Assembly: GCF_002563675.1 (NCBI RefSeq)
Contig: NZ_PDJC01000001.1
Coordinates: forward strand, 1,736,001 to 1,800,000
DNA length: 64,000 bases
From: Propionicimonas paludicola
Lineage (GTDB): Bacteria; Actinomycetota; Actinomycetes; Propionibacteriales; Propionibacteriaceae
Reading direction: 5' to 3'
Below are positions 8,347-16,711 of the stretch, piece after piece; the stretch's first letter is position 1, and each line of letters begins with the position of its first letter. The notes below the pieces were generated by a model, which worked only from the letters and a program-made list of their open reading frames with translations, had not been told where the DNA came from and made no database searches. A program made the translations under genes and the position numbers.

Positions 8347-10010
8347 TGGAGTTCACGCTCGACGCGTACGCGGCCAGGAGTTGCCCGGTCAAGACCCATC
8401 ACGCCTTCCATCCGGGCATGGTGCGATCCGATGAACCGATCAACATCCCCCGGCTTCCCGGCGCAGCCGAGTTCAGTGCAGCGGCCATCGAGCGGCTGAA
8501 GGCCGGCGCGGCCCAGGTGGTCGACCTGCGCATCCCCGAGACGCCGGGCAGCGAGGCCGAGGAAAAGGCCTGTCTGGCCGCCATGGACGCCGGTGCCGAC
8601 GTGATCATCGGTGGGCTGCTCCCCCGGGACTGGGCCGGCCATCGCCAGGGACGTCCCGAGCTGCTGGTCCGCGACCCGGCCGGCGGCTACATCCCGGGCA
8701 CCATCAAGTTTCAGCGGGTGGTGGACGCCCGCAAGGACGATCAGCCGTTCAGCTACTCCACCCTCGATGACCTGACCGTCCGGCGGACCGGCACCGGCTG
8801 GCGCTACCGCTGGCATTGGCGCTGGGCCAATGCCGTGCAGCTGGCCCATCTGTGGCGGCTCCTGGAGAGCCTGGGCCGGGCGGCGGCCGGCGGCCCGCAG
8901 GGCCTGGTGGTCGGCAACGAGGTGAACTGCGGCGAAGGCCCGTTGGCGGTCTGGCTGGATCTGACCGAGGCCTGCGTTCCGGCGCCGGCCGCGCTCGCCG
9001 GCTCCAGCGACGGGCCGCGTTCAGTGAGCGCGCTGGAGCGCTACGACGCCGAGTTCGCCGATCGGGTCGGCCTGGCCGAAGCAGCGGCCGCCTCCACGGC
9101 CGGCGATCCCCCGCTGCTGGCCCCGGTGGTGAACCACGAGTGCGGCTACTGCGCGTGGTGGACGGTCTGCCGTCCCCAGCTCGACGACGACGACCTCAGC
9201 CTGCGGATCAGCAAGTCGCCGCTGGACGCTCATGAGATCACCGTGCTGCGCAGCTCCGGGATCGTCACGGTCCGGGACCTGGCCGCGGCCGACCTGGACG
9301 CCCTGCTGCCTGACTACCTGCCGCGAGTGCAGCACCGGTTCGGCGCAGAGGATCGGATCCGGCTGGCCCAGCGTCGCTCTCGGCTACTCCACCACGGACG
9401 CCAGCTGGACCGGCTGACCACCGGCCCCATCGAGCTGCCCAAAGCCGACCTCGAGATCGACATCGACATCGAGACGTCCCGGGAGGATCGGGTCTACCTG
9501 TGGGGTTTCTGGGTCGACTCCGGCGACCAGGAGCCCTACTACCGCAGCTTCGCTGGCTTCGAGGACCTGGACGAGGAGCAGGAGCAGGCCCTGGCCCGGT
9601 CCGCCATGAGCTGGCTGCGCGAGCTGGTGGACGGACGCGCCTCGCTGGTCTTCCACTACTCCGACTACGAACTGATCCGGCTGCAGCGGCTGACCCGGCC
9701 CGGCGACGACGTCCTGGAATGGGCCAATGGCTACGCCAAGGACCACTTCATCGATCTGTTCGCCCTGGTCCGGACGCACTTCTTCGGCGCGAACGGACTC
9801 GGCCTGAAGGTGGTCGCCTCGGCCGGAGCCGGCTTCCACTGGCGCGATGACGATCCCGGCGGCCTGAACAGCATGATCTGGTTCGACGAGGCCGTCCATG
9901 GTGCCGACCCGACCGCCCGCGAGCAGGCCAAACAGCGAGTTCTCGACTACAACGAGGACGACGTCCGGGCCACCTGGGCGCTGCGCGGCTGGCTGCGCCA
10001 GCAGCACTGA
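8346..10010 (+). CDS. TM0106-family RecB-like nuclease with C-terminal RNase H-like domain
   Basis: A 554-residue two-domain nuclease. The N-terminal half is a Cas4/RecB-type PD-(D/E)XK module: an early SCPVKT cysteine plus a later CGYCAWWTVC cluster give four cysteines, as needed for an iron-sulfur cluster. Then comes a helix-hairpin-like stretch (HEITVLRSSGIVTVRDLAAADLD). The C-terminal half is a DnaQ/RNase H-like exonuclease fold with DIDIETSRED, FHYSDYELIRL and the closing LDYNEDDVRATWALR. It starts by overlapping the menG stop. Family members are uncharacterised; a DNA-repair or nucleic-acid-processing role is plausible. The coupling to menG looks incidental rather than functional. Confidence 0.82.
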   Translation: MEFTLDAYAARSCPVKTHHAFHPGMVRSDEPINIPRLPGAAEFSAAAIERLKAGAAQVVDLRIPETPGSEAEEKACLAAMDAGADVIIGGLLPRDWAGHRQGRPELLVRDPAGGYIPGTIKFQRVVDARKDDQPFSYSTLDDLTVRRTGTGWRYRWHWRWANAVQLAHLWRLLESLGRAAAGGPQGLVVGNEVNCGEGPLAVWLDLTEACVPAPAALAGSSDGPRSVSALERYDAEFADRVGLAEAAAASTAGDPPLLAPVVNHECGYCAWWTVCRPQLDDDDLSLRISKSPLDAHEITVLRSSGIVTVRDLAAADLDALLPDYLPRVQHRFGAEDRIRLAQRRSRLLHHGRQLDRLTTGPIELPKADLEIDIDIETSREDRVYLWGFWVDSGDQEPYYRSFAGFEDLDEEQEQALARSAMSWLRELVDGRASLVFHYSDYELIRLQRLTRPGDDVLEWANGYAKDHFIDLFALVRTHFFGANGLGLKVVASAGAGFHWRDDDPGGLNSMIWFDEAVHGADPTAREQAKQRVLDYNEDDVRATWALRGWLRQQH

Positions 10011-10757
10011 TCAGCCCAGCAGCAGCCAGAGCCCGGCCAGCGCTACGAACGCGGTGATCAGCCGGTCGAAGGTGACCTGATCGATCCGGGCGATGGTCAG
10101 TCGGCCCAGCCAGGTGCCCAGCAGCACCACCGGAACCAGGACCGCGGCCAGCACGGCCGTGCGCGGAGAGATGATTCCCAGGCCGATCGAGACCGGCAGC
10201 TTGGTCAGGTTCACCGCGAAGAACAGCCACGACGTCGTGCCCAGGAAGCGCCACTTGTCGTACTTGGCAGCGAGCAGGTACAGGCTCATCGGCGAGCCAC
10301 CGGCATTGGCCACCATGGTGGTGAAGCCGGCCAACGCTCCGTAGCCACGACCCACCCAGGGACGGTGTGCAGCCAGCTTGTCGGGCCAGAAGCCGGCCAC
10401 CAGCAGGGTCAGCACGATCACTCCGATGGTCCGCTTGAGGACCAGATCGTCAACCCAGCGCAGGAAGCCGGCACCGACCCCGATCCCGACCAGGATCGGC
10501 AGCACCAGCCGGCCGATCAACCGCCAGTCGACGTTGTGGCGATAGGTCCACACCGCCACCACATCGCCGGTGAGCAGCAGCAGGAGCATGAAGCCGGTGG
10601 ACTCCTTGGTGGGCAGCACCATCGCCGAAGCCACCACGGCGATCATCACCACTCCGCCGATCGCAGTCTTTCCGAAGCCGACCAGCAGGGCGGCGCCGAT
10701 CAGGACTAGCCAGGCCCAGCCGGGCAGTCCCGCCAGGGTCTGGGTGATCAGCTCCAT
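10011..10757 (-). CDS. TauE/SafE-family sulfite/organosulfonate exporter-like protein
   Basis: A 248-residue membrane protein with about eight transmembrane segments arranged as two homologous halves. The family-typical LLVGFGKTAIGG stretch lies near residue 25 and GYGALAGFTTMVANAGG opens the second half. TauE/SafE proteins export sulfite, sulfoacetate or related anions. It lies 3 bases downstream of menD on the same strand, so it is probably the last gene of the menE-A-C-D transcript. No sulfur-metabolism gene is adjacent, so the substrate is not assignable. Confidence 0.85.
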   Translation of the reverse strand: MELITQTLAGLPGWAWLVLIGAALLVGFGKTAIGGVVMIAVVASAMVLPTKESTGFMLLLLLTGDVVAVWTYRHNVDWRLIGRLVLPILVGIGVGAGFLRWVDDLVLKRTIGVIVLTLLVAGFWPDKLAAHRPWVGRGYGALAGFTTMVANAGGSPMSLYLLAAKYDKWRFLGTTSWLFFAVNLTKLPVSIGLGIISPRTAVLAAVLVPVVLLGTWLGRLTIARIDQVTFDRLITAFVALAGLWLLLG

Positions 10758-10760
10758 CGA

Positions 10761-12392
10761 CTAGCCGGCGGACGGACCGGCGGCCAGCCGGGCGTCCAGG
10801 TCGGCGCGGCCGGTGCGATCCAGGCCGACCACCAGCACCTCGAGGCCACTGATCGGGGCGGCCAGGGCGGCGGCCAGGTCGTCCGGATCGATCCGGCGGG
10901 CCGGAACTCCGTAGCCACCGGCCAGGGTCACCGGGTCGAGGCCGGTGGGGGTGGCGAAGACGCGCTCGAAGGCCTGGGCGAAGGCCGGGGCGCCGTACTC
11001 GAGAGTGGCGAAGATGCTGCCGCCGGCGTCGTCGGCCACCACGATCCGCAGCTCCGGACGGGGCTCGTCCGACCCGATGGCCAGCGCGCCGACATCGTGG
11101 GTGAAGGCCAGGTCGCCGCACAGCAGGACGCCGGGCCGGCCACCGGCCAGGCACAGCCCGATAGCGGTCGAGATCGTCCCGTCGATGCCGCTGAGCCCGC
11201 GGTTGGCGTAGCTGAGCAGGGCGTCCGGACGGATCGAGGCCAGGTCGGCGTCCCGGATCGGGTTCGAGCTGGCCAGGATCAGCAGTGCATCGGACGGCAC
11301 CGAGGCCACCACGCGGTCGGCCAGCTCGGGGCCGGTCAGCGTGCCGACCTCGGCCAGGGTGGCGGTCACGTGTTCCTGCCGCAGCGCATCGGCCGCCTGC
11401 CAGGCGGCCAGCCACTCGGCAGGGCCGGGCTCGACGGTGACCGCGGGGGCCACCAGCCGGGCCTGCCAGCCCGGATCCGGGAAGTCGGAGCGGTCGCTGA
11501 CCACCACGATCTCGACGTCCGGGCGAGCCAGCAGCGCGCTCACCGGACGGGACAGCGTCGGACGCCCGAAGACCAGCACCCGCTGGATGGCGGCGCCCAG
11601 GTCGGTGCCCAGCAGCAGCCGGGCCGTACGGATCGCGTTCGGGCCGGATCGGGCATTGCTGGACGGCTCGGCCAGCAACGGCAGCCCACAGCTCTCGGCC
11701 AGCGCGCGGGCGGCGGCTCCGACGGACGGACTCGCGTCCCCAGCCAGCACCACGGTGCGCGGAGTACCCGGCAGCGCCACCGGCTGAGCGATCGACCGGC
11801 CCGGCGTCACCAGCGGAGCAGGCAAGGCGGCCGGCCAGGCGCGAGGCCCGGCCGACGGCACCAGCGGCACTCCGAGTTCGACATTCAGGTGCACCGGTCC
11901 GGGGTCTCCGCCGAGTGCTCCTTCGGCCAGGACGGCCGCCCGGGCCGCCTGAGCCTGCCAGGAAGCCGCCGGTGCGCTCGAGGCCACCCGGGCCCGATAG
12001 CGGACGAAACCAGTGAACAGGTCGGCCTGCTCGGTGGTCTGGTTGGCACCGAAGCCGACCAACGACGCCGGCCGGTCGGCGGTGACCACGATCAGCGGGA
12101 CGGCCGAGTGATGCGCCTCCAGCACGGCTGGGGCCAGGTTCGCGACGGCGGTTCCCGAGGTGGTGATCACTGCGGCCGGGCCGCGTCCGGCCTTGGCCAG
12201 GCCGAGGGCGAGGAAGCCGGCCGTCCGCTCATCCACCCGGACGTGCAGGCGCACAGCGCCGGCCCGATCGGCCGCCTGAGCCACCAGGGCCAGCGGCGCG
12301 CTGCGCGAGCCCGGGCAGAGCACCAGCTCGCGGACGCCTTGGGCGACCAGCTGGGTCAGCACCGCCTCGGCGCAGGCGTAGGAGTCACTCAT
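10761..12392 (-). CDS. menD: 2-succinyl-5-enolpyruvyl-6-hydroxy-3-cyclohexene-1-carboxylate synthase
   Basis: Thiamine-diphosphate enzyme that joins isochorismate and 2-oxoglutarate with loss of CO2. At 543 residues it has full family length. The N-terminal block SRSAPLALVAQAAD and the catalytic-glutamate region RVDERTAGFLALG are present, as are ITTSGTAVANLAPAV and a ThDP/Mg motif starting GDLAFTHDVGAL and ending VVADDAGGSIF. In this motif the usual Asn-Asn/Asn-Asp is Asp-Asp. The start overlaps the menC stop by eight bases. Part of the leftward menE-A-C-D operon. Confidence 0.93.
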   Translation of the reverse strand: MSDSYACAEAVLTQLVAQGVRELVLCPGSRSAPLALVAQAADRAGAVRLHVRVDERTAGFLALGLAKAGRGPAAVITTSGTAVANLAPAVLEAHHSAVPLIVVTADRPASLVGFGANQTTEQADLFTGFVRYRARVASSAPAASWQAQAARAAVLAEGALGGDPGPVHLNVELGVPLVPSAGPRAWPAALPAPLVTPGRSIAQPVALPGTPRTVVLAGDASPSVGAAARALAESCGLPLLAEPSSNARSGPNAIRTARLLLGTDLGAAIQRVLVFGRPTLSRPVSALLARPDVEIVVVSDRSDFPDPGWQARLVAPAVTVEPGPAEWLAAWQAADALRQEHVTATLAEVGTLTGPELADRVVASVPSDALLILASSNPIRDADLASIRPDALLSYANRGLSGIDGTISTAIGLCLAGGRPGVLLCGDLAFTHDVGALAIGSDEPRPELRIVVADDAGGSIFATLEYGAPAFAQAFERVFATPTGLDPVTLAGGYGVPARRIDPDDLAAALAAPISGLEVLVVGLDRTGRADLDARLAAGPSAG

Positions 12393-13335
12393 CGATCGCT
12401 CCGCTCGCTCGGGACAGTCGGGCCAGCCAATCCTCGGTCACGCTCGGTTCGGCCCGCCAGGGGCCATTCTCGTCCACCACGACCGGACGCACCGCGATCC
12501 GGCCCTGCACGGCGCGCAGCGGCTCGGCAGTCACGTCGGCGGTGAACATGGCGGCGGTGTTCAACCCGCAGGCATAGGGAAGCTCGGGCAGGGCGGCGGC
12601 CAGCGCCACCCCGGCGGCCAGTCCGACCGAACTCTCCAGCGCCGAGGAGACCACCACCGGCAGCCCCAGCCGCTCGGCCAGCTCCAGACAGCGCCGGACG
12701 CCGCCCAGCGGCTGCACCTTCAGCACCGCCACATCGGCGGCCTGCAAGGCCACCACCCGCTCCGGGTCACCGCTGCGCCGGATCGACTCGTCGGCGGCGA
12801 TCAGGACGTCCACTCCACGACGGGCCAGCAGCAGCCGCAGCTCGGCCAGCTCCTCGGTGCTCGCACAGGGCTGTTCGGCATACTCCAGTCCGACCCGGGC
12901 CAGCTGCGCCAGCCGGGTGGCCGCAGTCTCGACGTCCCAGGCGCCGTTGGCGTCCACCCGGATCCGGCCGGACGTGCCCAGCGCGGCCCGGACGGCCTCC
13001 ACGCGGGCCAGATCGTCCTCTGCCGACTGGCCGGGATCGGCGACCTTCACCTTCGCGGTGCCGCAGCCCGAACCGGCCACGATGTCGTAGGCGGTCTGCG
13101 GGTCGACGGCGGCCACGGTTACGTTCACCGGGACGTCCGTACGCACCGGAGCCGGGAAACCCTCGGTGAGCGCCTCCTGGGTGGCCAGCCACCACTGGCC
13201 GGCTTCGCGCGGACCGTACTCGGCGAACGGACTCCACTCGGCCCATCCGGCCGGGCCGCGCAGCAGCAGGCCCTGCCGCACGGTGATCCCGCGGAATCGG
13301 TGCCGCAGTGGCAGCGCGTAGGCGACGGCGTCCAT
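12385..13335 (-). CDS. menC: o-Succinylbenzoate synthase
   Basis: Enolase-superfamily dehydratase that converts SHCHC to o-succinylbenzoate. It is 316 residues from ATG 13335, which overlaps the menA TGA (TGATG). Catalytic and metal-binding elements are complete: the KxK pair in TAKVKVAD, Asp in RVDANGAW, Glu in YAEQP, Asp in AADESIRR and the second catalytic Lys in VLKVQPLGG. The closing SALESSVG metal-loop region is also typical. It lies between menA and menD. Some MenC-like proteins double as N-acylamino-acid racemases, but the operon context argues for the menaquinone role. Confidence 0.93.
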   Translation of the reverse strand: MDAVAYALPLRHRFRGITVRQGLLLRGPAGWAEWSPFAEYGPREAGQWWLATQEALTEGFPAPVRTDVPVNVTVAAVDPQTAYDIVAGSGCGTAKVKVADPGQSAEDDLARVEAVRAALGTSGRIRVDANGAWDVETAATRLAQLARVGLEYAEQPCASTEELAELRLLLARRGVDVLIAADESIRRSGDPERVVALQAADVAVLKVQPLGGVRRCLELAERLGLPVVVSSALESSVGLAAGVALAAALPELPYACGLNTAAMFTADVTAEPLRAVQGRIAVRPVVVDENGPWRAEPSVTEDWLARLSRASGAIDE

Positions 13336-14213
13336 CAGCGGGCGATCAGCAGCCCGACGGCGAGTCCGGCGGCGCAGGCCAGTTCGGCCAGCCCGGTCTG
13401 CTTCAGCACCGGGATCAGCCGCGGCCCGCGCACTCCGGAGATCACCTGGATCACCGGCCCGACCAGGGTGATCGCCATCAGCAGGCCGAGCAGCGCCCAC
13501 CAGCTGCTGGTGGCGGCCACGCCCAGCACGGCCAACGTCGAGAGGCCGAGCAGGGCCAAGAAGAAGGCCCGAGTGCCCCGATCCCCCAGCTTGGTGGCCA
13601 GGGTGAGCTTGCCGGCCAGCCGGTCGGTCTCCAGGTCGCGCAGGTTGTTGGCCACCAGGATCGCGCAGGCAAGGGCGCCCACGGCCACGGCGGTCCACCA
13701 GCCCGAGATCGGCACCCAGCCGAGCTGCAGGTAGACGGTGCCGCCGACCGCGACCAGGCCGAAGAAGACGAAAACGAAGACCTCACCCAGGCCCAGGTAG
13801 CCGTAGGGGTGCGGGCCGCCGGTGTAGAACCACGCCGCCGCGATCGCCGCAGCACCCACCGCGAGCAGCCACCAGTCACCGGTGATCCAGACCGCGGACA
13901 GCCCGGCCACCGCGGCCGCCGCGAAGCAGCCGAAGGCGGCCACCAGCACCCGCTTCGGCGCAACCAGCCCGGAACCGACAAGGCGCAGCGGGCCGACCCG
14001 GTCGGCGTCGGTGCCGCGGATCCCGTCGGAGTAGTCGTTGGCGAAGTTCACGCCCAGCTGGAGGGCCAGCGAGACCACCAGGGCCAGCGTTGCCAGCACC
14101 GGGTCGAAGCCGCCGGCGAACCAGGCGACCCCGCTGCCGGCCAGCACCGGAGCGATGGCCGCCGGGAGGGTCCTCGGCCGCGTGCCTTCGATCCAGTTGC
14201 TGATTGTGGCCAT
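13335..14213 (-). CDS. menA: 1,4-Dihydroxy-2-naphthoate polyprenyltransferase
   Basis: Membrane prenyltransferase of the UbiA superfamily that attaches the polyprenyl chain to 1,4-dihydroxy-2-naphthoate, giving demethylmenaquinone. It is 292 residues with about eight or nine transmembrane helices. Both Asp-rich diphosphate/Mg motifs are present: NFANDYSDGIRGTD (first) and NNLRDLETDRLAG (second). The ATG at 14213 lies 2 bases after the menE stop. A longer open frame upstream runs through menE and has no support. Together with MenG it completes the ring modification. menB and menH are not in this window. Confidence 0.93.
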   Translation of the reverse strand: MATISNWIEGTRPRTLPAAIAPVLAGSGVAWFAGGFDPVLATLALVVSLALQLGVNFANDYSDGIRGTDADRVGPLRLVGSGLVAPKRVLVAAFGCFAAAAVAGLSAVWITGDWWLLAVGAAAIAAAWFYTGGPHPYGYLGLGEVFVFVFFGLVAVGGTVYLQLGWVPISGWWTAVAVGALACAILVANNLRDLETDRLAGKLTLATKLGDRGTRAFFLALLGLSTLAVLGVAATSSWWALLGLLMAITLVGPVIQVISGVRGPRLIPVLKQTGLAELACAAGLAVGLLIAR

Positions 14214-14215
14214 GC

Positions 14216-15304
14216 TCACCCTTCGTCCTGCCAGGCGGCGATGAGGCCGGCCCGGTCGATCTTGCCCGTCGATGTGTACGCCAGTTCGGCCACTCGCCGC
14301 AATTCCTTGGGCAGCCCGGCCCGTCCCAGCCGGGCGCGCAGCCGGTCCCGCAGGACGTCCAGACTCCACCCGCCCGTGGTCACCGCGACCACCCGGACGC
14401 CCCACTGCCGGTCGGGGATGCCGAGCAACACCACCGGTCCTTCATCGGGCCCGATCAGCTGGTCGACCAGTCGCTGGGCCGCGGCCAGATCGACCTTCTC
14501 GCCACCGCTGATCACCACGTCGTCGAAGCGGCCGAGCACCTCCAGCCGGCCGTCCGGGTCGAATCGGCCCCGGTCGTTGGTCCAGACCAAGTCGCCGTCC
14601 AGGACGTCCGCGGTCAACTCGGGACGCAGGCGGTAGCCGGCGAAGACCATCGGCCCGCGCAGCCCGATCCGCTCCTGGGCCAGTTCGACGCCGACGCCAT
14701 CCAGAGGGACGCCGTCGTACACGCAGCCACCGCAGGTCTCACTCATCCCGTAGGTGGCCACCAGGTTCACCCCGGCGGTCAGCGCCGCCTCGCGCAGCCC
14801 GTCGGGGACGGCACTGCCGCCGACCAGCACGCCGGCGTAGTCACGCAGCCGGGCAGTCTGCTCGGGACGGGCCAACACCCGGTGCAGCTGGGTGGCCACC
14901 AACGACAAGTAGCTGCGCTCGCCGGGTGCGGGCAACTCGTCCAGCTCCGGGGAGGCGAAGCGCAGGCCGCGTCCGGCCACCACCGAACGCACCACGGTCA
15001 TCAGGCCGGCCACATAGTGGGTGGGCAGGGCGCAGACCCACTCCCCTGGGCCGCCCAGCCGCTCATGCGTGACCCGGGCGGAGAACTCCAGCGCTGCGCC
15101 GGTAAGAACCACCGCCTTCGGATCGCCGGTCGAGCCCGAGGTGGCCACCACCGCAGCCGCACCGGGCTCGGTCACCGGCAGGTCGGGACGGATCGCGGCC
15201 AGGGCGGACTCCGGCGCTCGCGGGGTCACCGGCGGCCCTCCGGCCAGCGCGGCGGCCAACGCGGCGGCCAACTGATCGTCCTCGGCAACCCGCAGCAGCA
15301 CCAT
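14216..15304 (-). CDS. menE: o-Succinylbenzoate-CoA ligase
   Basis: ANL-superfamily acyl-CoA synthetase that activates o-succinylbenzoate. It is 362 residues, the short form common in actinobacteria; the usual N-terminal ~100 residues are abbreviated. Motifs in order: P-loop ATSGSTGDPKAVVL (about residue 54), the family motif TYGMSETCGGCVYDG, the adenylate-binding Asp in LVWTNDRGRFD, the hinge GRFDDVVISGGEKVD and the catalytic lysine region YTSTGKIDRAGL. It is the first gene of the leftward menE-A-C-D(-tauE) operon. Confidence 0.92.
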   Translation of the reverse strand: MVLLRVAEDDQLAAALAAALAGGPPVTPRAPESALAAIRPDLPVTEPGAAAVVATSGSTGDPKAVVLTGAALEFSARVTHERLGGPGEWVCALPTHYVAGLMTVVRSVVAGRGLRFASPELDELPAPGERSYLSLVATQLHRVLARPEQTARLRDYAGVLVGGSAVPDGLREAALTAGVNLVATYGMSETCGGCVYDGVPLDGVGVELAQERIGLRGPMVFAGYRLRPELTADVLDGDLVWTNDRGRFDPDGRLEVLGRFDDVVISGGEKVDLAAAQRLVDQLIGPDEGPVVLLGIPDRQWGVRVVAVTTGGWSLDVLRDRLRARLGRAGLPKELRRVAELAYTSTGKIDRAGLIAAWQDEG

Positions 15305-15420
15305 CCCAGGCTAGTCAGTGCCCGGCCAAAGCCCTGCATCAGCAAGCCGCAGGCGTCCGCTACGCAAGACCCGGCGCCTGAACGTAGCCTGAGAGACTCT
15401 CATGTGCGAGAATCGCCGAC

Positions 15421-15978
15421 GTGCCAGGGAAGTTCCGGACGGCCATTCTCGCGCTTGCCACCGCGACCGGACTGGCCTGCGGGCTGCCGGCCTACGCGGC
15501 CCCGATCCTGGACACGAGTTGCGGCTCGACTCCGGCCATCACCTACACCAACGAGGCCGCCGCCTACCGCGCCCATTTGCTCTCCGCCGAGCAGGCCGCC
15601 ATCGCTCAGCACGTCGCCAGCCTGGAGGCCCAGCACCAGCAGAAGGTGAAGGAACTGGGCTACGAGCCGGGCACCACCGACCCGCGCGCGATCGCCAGCC
15701 AGATGATGCTCAACTGGTACGGCTGGGGTGCCGAAGAGTTCTCCTGCTACGACAAGATCATCACTCAGGAGAGCCGCTGGCAGGTCAGTGCTGACAACCC
15801 GCACTCGACCGCCTACGGCATCCCGCAGGCGCTTCCCGGCAAGCGGATGGCCGCCTACGGCGCCGACTGGCGGACGAACCCCGCCACCCAGCTGGCCTGG
15901 GGACTGAACTACGTGAAGACCCGCTACGGCACTCCCTGCCAGGCCTGGTCGTACAAGCGAGCCCACGGCTGGTACTGA
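15421..15978 (+). CDS. Secreted transglycosylase-like (SLT/lysozyme-fold) protein
   Basis: A 185-residue protein with a Sec signal peptide (cleavage probably after PAYA, about residue 26) and a C-terminal domain of the kind found in actinobacterial lytic transglycosylase-like proteins. It has ITQESRWQ with the candidate catalytic Glu, NPHSTAYGIPQALPG, then PATQLAWGLNYVKTRYG and a final cysteine. The middle region (about residues 45-80) is Ala/Gln/Glu rich and probably a coiled coil. It probably acts on peptidoglycan outside the cell. The GTG start at 15421 follows GAGAAT by seven bases. It stands alone and ends at a strong bidirectional terminator. Confidence 0.75.
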   Translation: MPGKFRTAILALATATGLACGLPAYAAPILDTSCGSTPAITYTNEAAAYRAHLLSAEQAAIAQHVASLEAQHQQKVKELGYEPGTTDPRAIASQMMLNWYGWGAEEFSCYDKIITQESRWQVSADNPHSTAYGIPQALPGKRMAAYGADWRTNPATQLAWGLNYVKTRYGTPCQAWSYKRAHGWY

Positions 15979-16010
15979 TCCAGCAGAGACAGCCTGACCC
16001 ACCAGACGCA

Positions 16011-16042
16011 ACGAGGCCCCGTCCGATCGGACGGGGCCTCGT
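16011..16042. terminator. Bidirectional terminator, perfect 32-base palindrome
   Basis: The 16-base arm ACGAGGCCCCGTCCGA is followed directly by its exact reverse complement, so the whole 32 bases is a perfect palindrome that folds into a very stable GC-rich hairpin. It sits between two convergent genes ending at 15978 and 16054. There is no long T tract on either side, as is common for terminators of GC-rich actinobacteria. Confidence 0.8.
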
Positions 16043-16053
16043 GCTGTGTCTGA

Positions 16054-16701
16054 CTACTGGTGCGGTTCGACCGGCGGGACGATGCCGTCCTCGATGGCCC
16101 GGCGGAACAGATCCAGCTTGCTAGCGGCCGGCCGGTTCACGTTGGTGTACTTCACCCGGATCCGCTTCAGGTACTCCTTGACGCTGTTCTCGGTGATGGT
16201 CAGCCGCTCGGCCACCTCGGGCACCTCGAAGCCACCGGCGTAGAGCGCCAGCACCTCGCGCTCGCGCGGACCGAGGTTGGCAGCCACGTAGGAAGCGTCG
16301 CCTTCGATTGCGGCCAGGATCTCCTGGCTGATCACCACCTGGCCCTCGGAGACGGCCTCGATGGACGCCAGGGTCACCGCGAGCGGCTCGGCCTTTCGGC
16401 AGACCCCGGCGGCGCCACCGGCCAGCGCCCGGCGGAGCAGGCGGACATTGTCGGCGATCGAGTAGACCAGCACCTTGTAGCCGGCGTCGATCAGCCGCTC
16501 GGTGTTGTCCAGCGGGTCGGAGCCGTCATCGAGCTGCAGGTCGAGCAGCACCACATCGGCAGGGACGTCCTGCGCCAGGAACTCGTCCACGGTGCCGGCA
16601 CCACCGACCAGGGTCACCTGGTGACCGGGGTTGGCTTCGAGCGCGGCGGCCATTCCAATGCGAATGGCCTCGTGGTCGTCGATTACGGCGGTGTTGATCA
16701 T
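16054..16701 (-). CDS. LuxR/NarL-family response regulator
   Basis: A 215-residue two-component response regulator. The receiver domain (residues about 3-120) has the acidic pair in AVIDDHE, the phosphoacceptor Asp54 in VVLLDLQLDDG and a conserved Lys near CRKAEP. The C-terminal GerE-type HTH (about residues 145-205) reads LGPREREVLALYAGGF, then VPEVAERLTITENSVKEYL. The ATG at 16701 lies ten bases after the stop of the sensor kinase gene, so the two form one system. Its target genes cannot be deduced here. Confidence 0.9.
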   Translation of the reverse strand: MINTAVIDDHEAIRIGMAAALEANPGHQVTLVGGAGTVDEFLAQDVPADVVLLDLQLDDGSDPLDNTERLIDAGYKVLVYSIADNVRLLRRALAGGAAGVCRKAEPLAVTLASIEAVSEGQVVISQEILAAIEGDASYVAANLGPREREVLALYAGGFEVPEVAERLTITENSVKEYLKRIRVKYTNVNRPAASKLDLFRRAIEDGIVPPVEPHQ

Positions 16702-16711
16702 GTGCCCCTGC

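Noticed and set aside
10761-15304. menB or menH expected in the men operon
   Set aside because: No enoyl-CoA-hydratase-like or alpha/beta-hydrolase gene lies in the window; they must be elsewhere if the pathway is complete.
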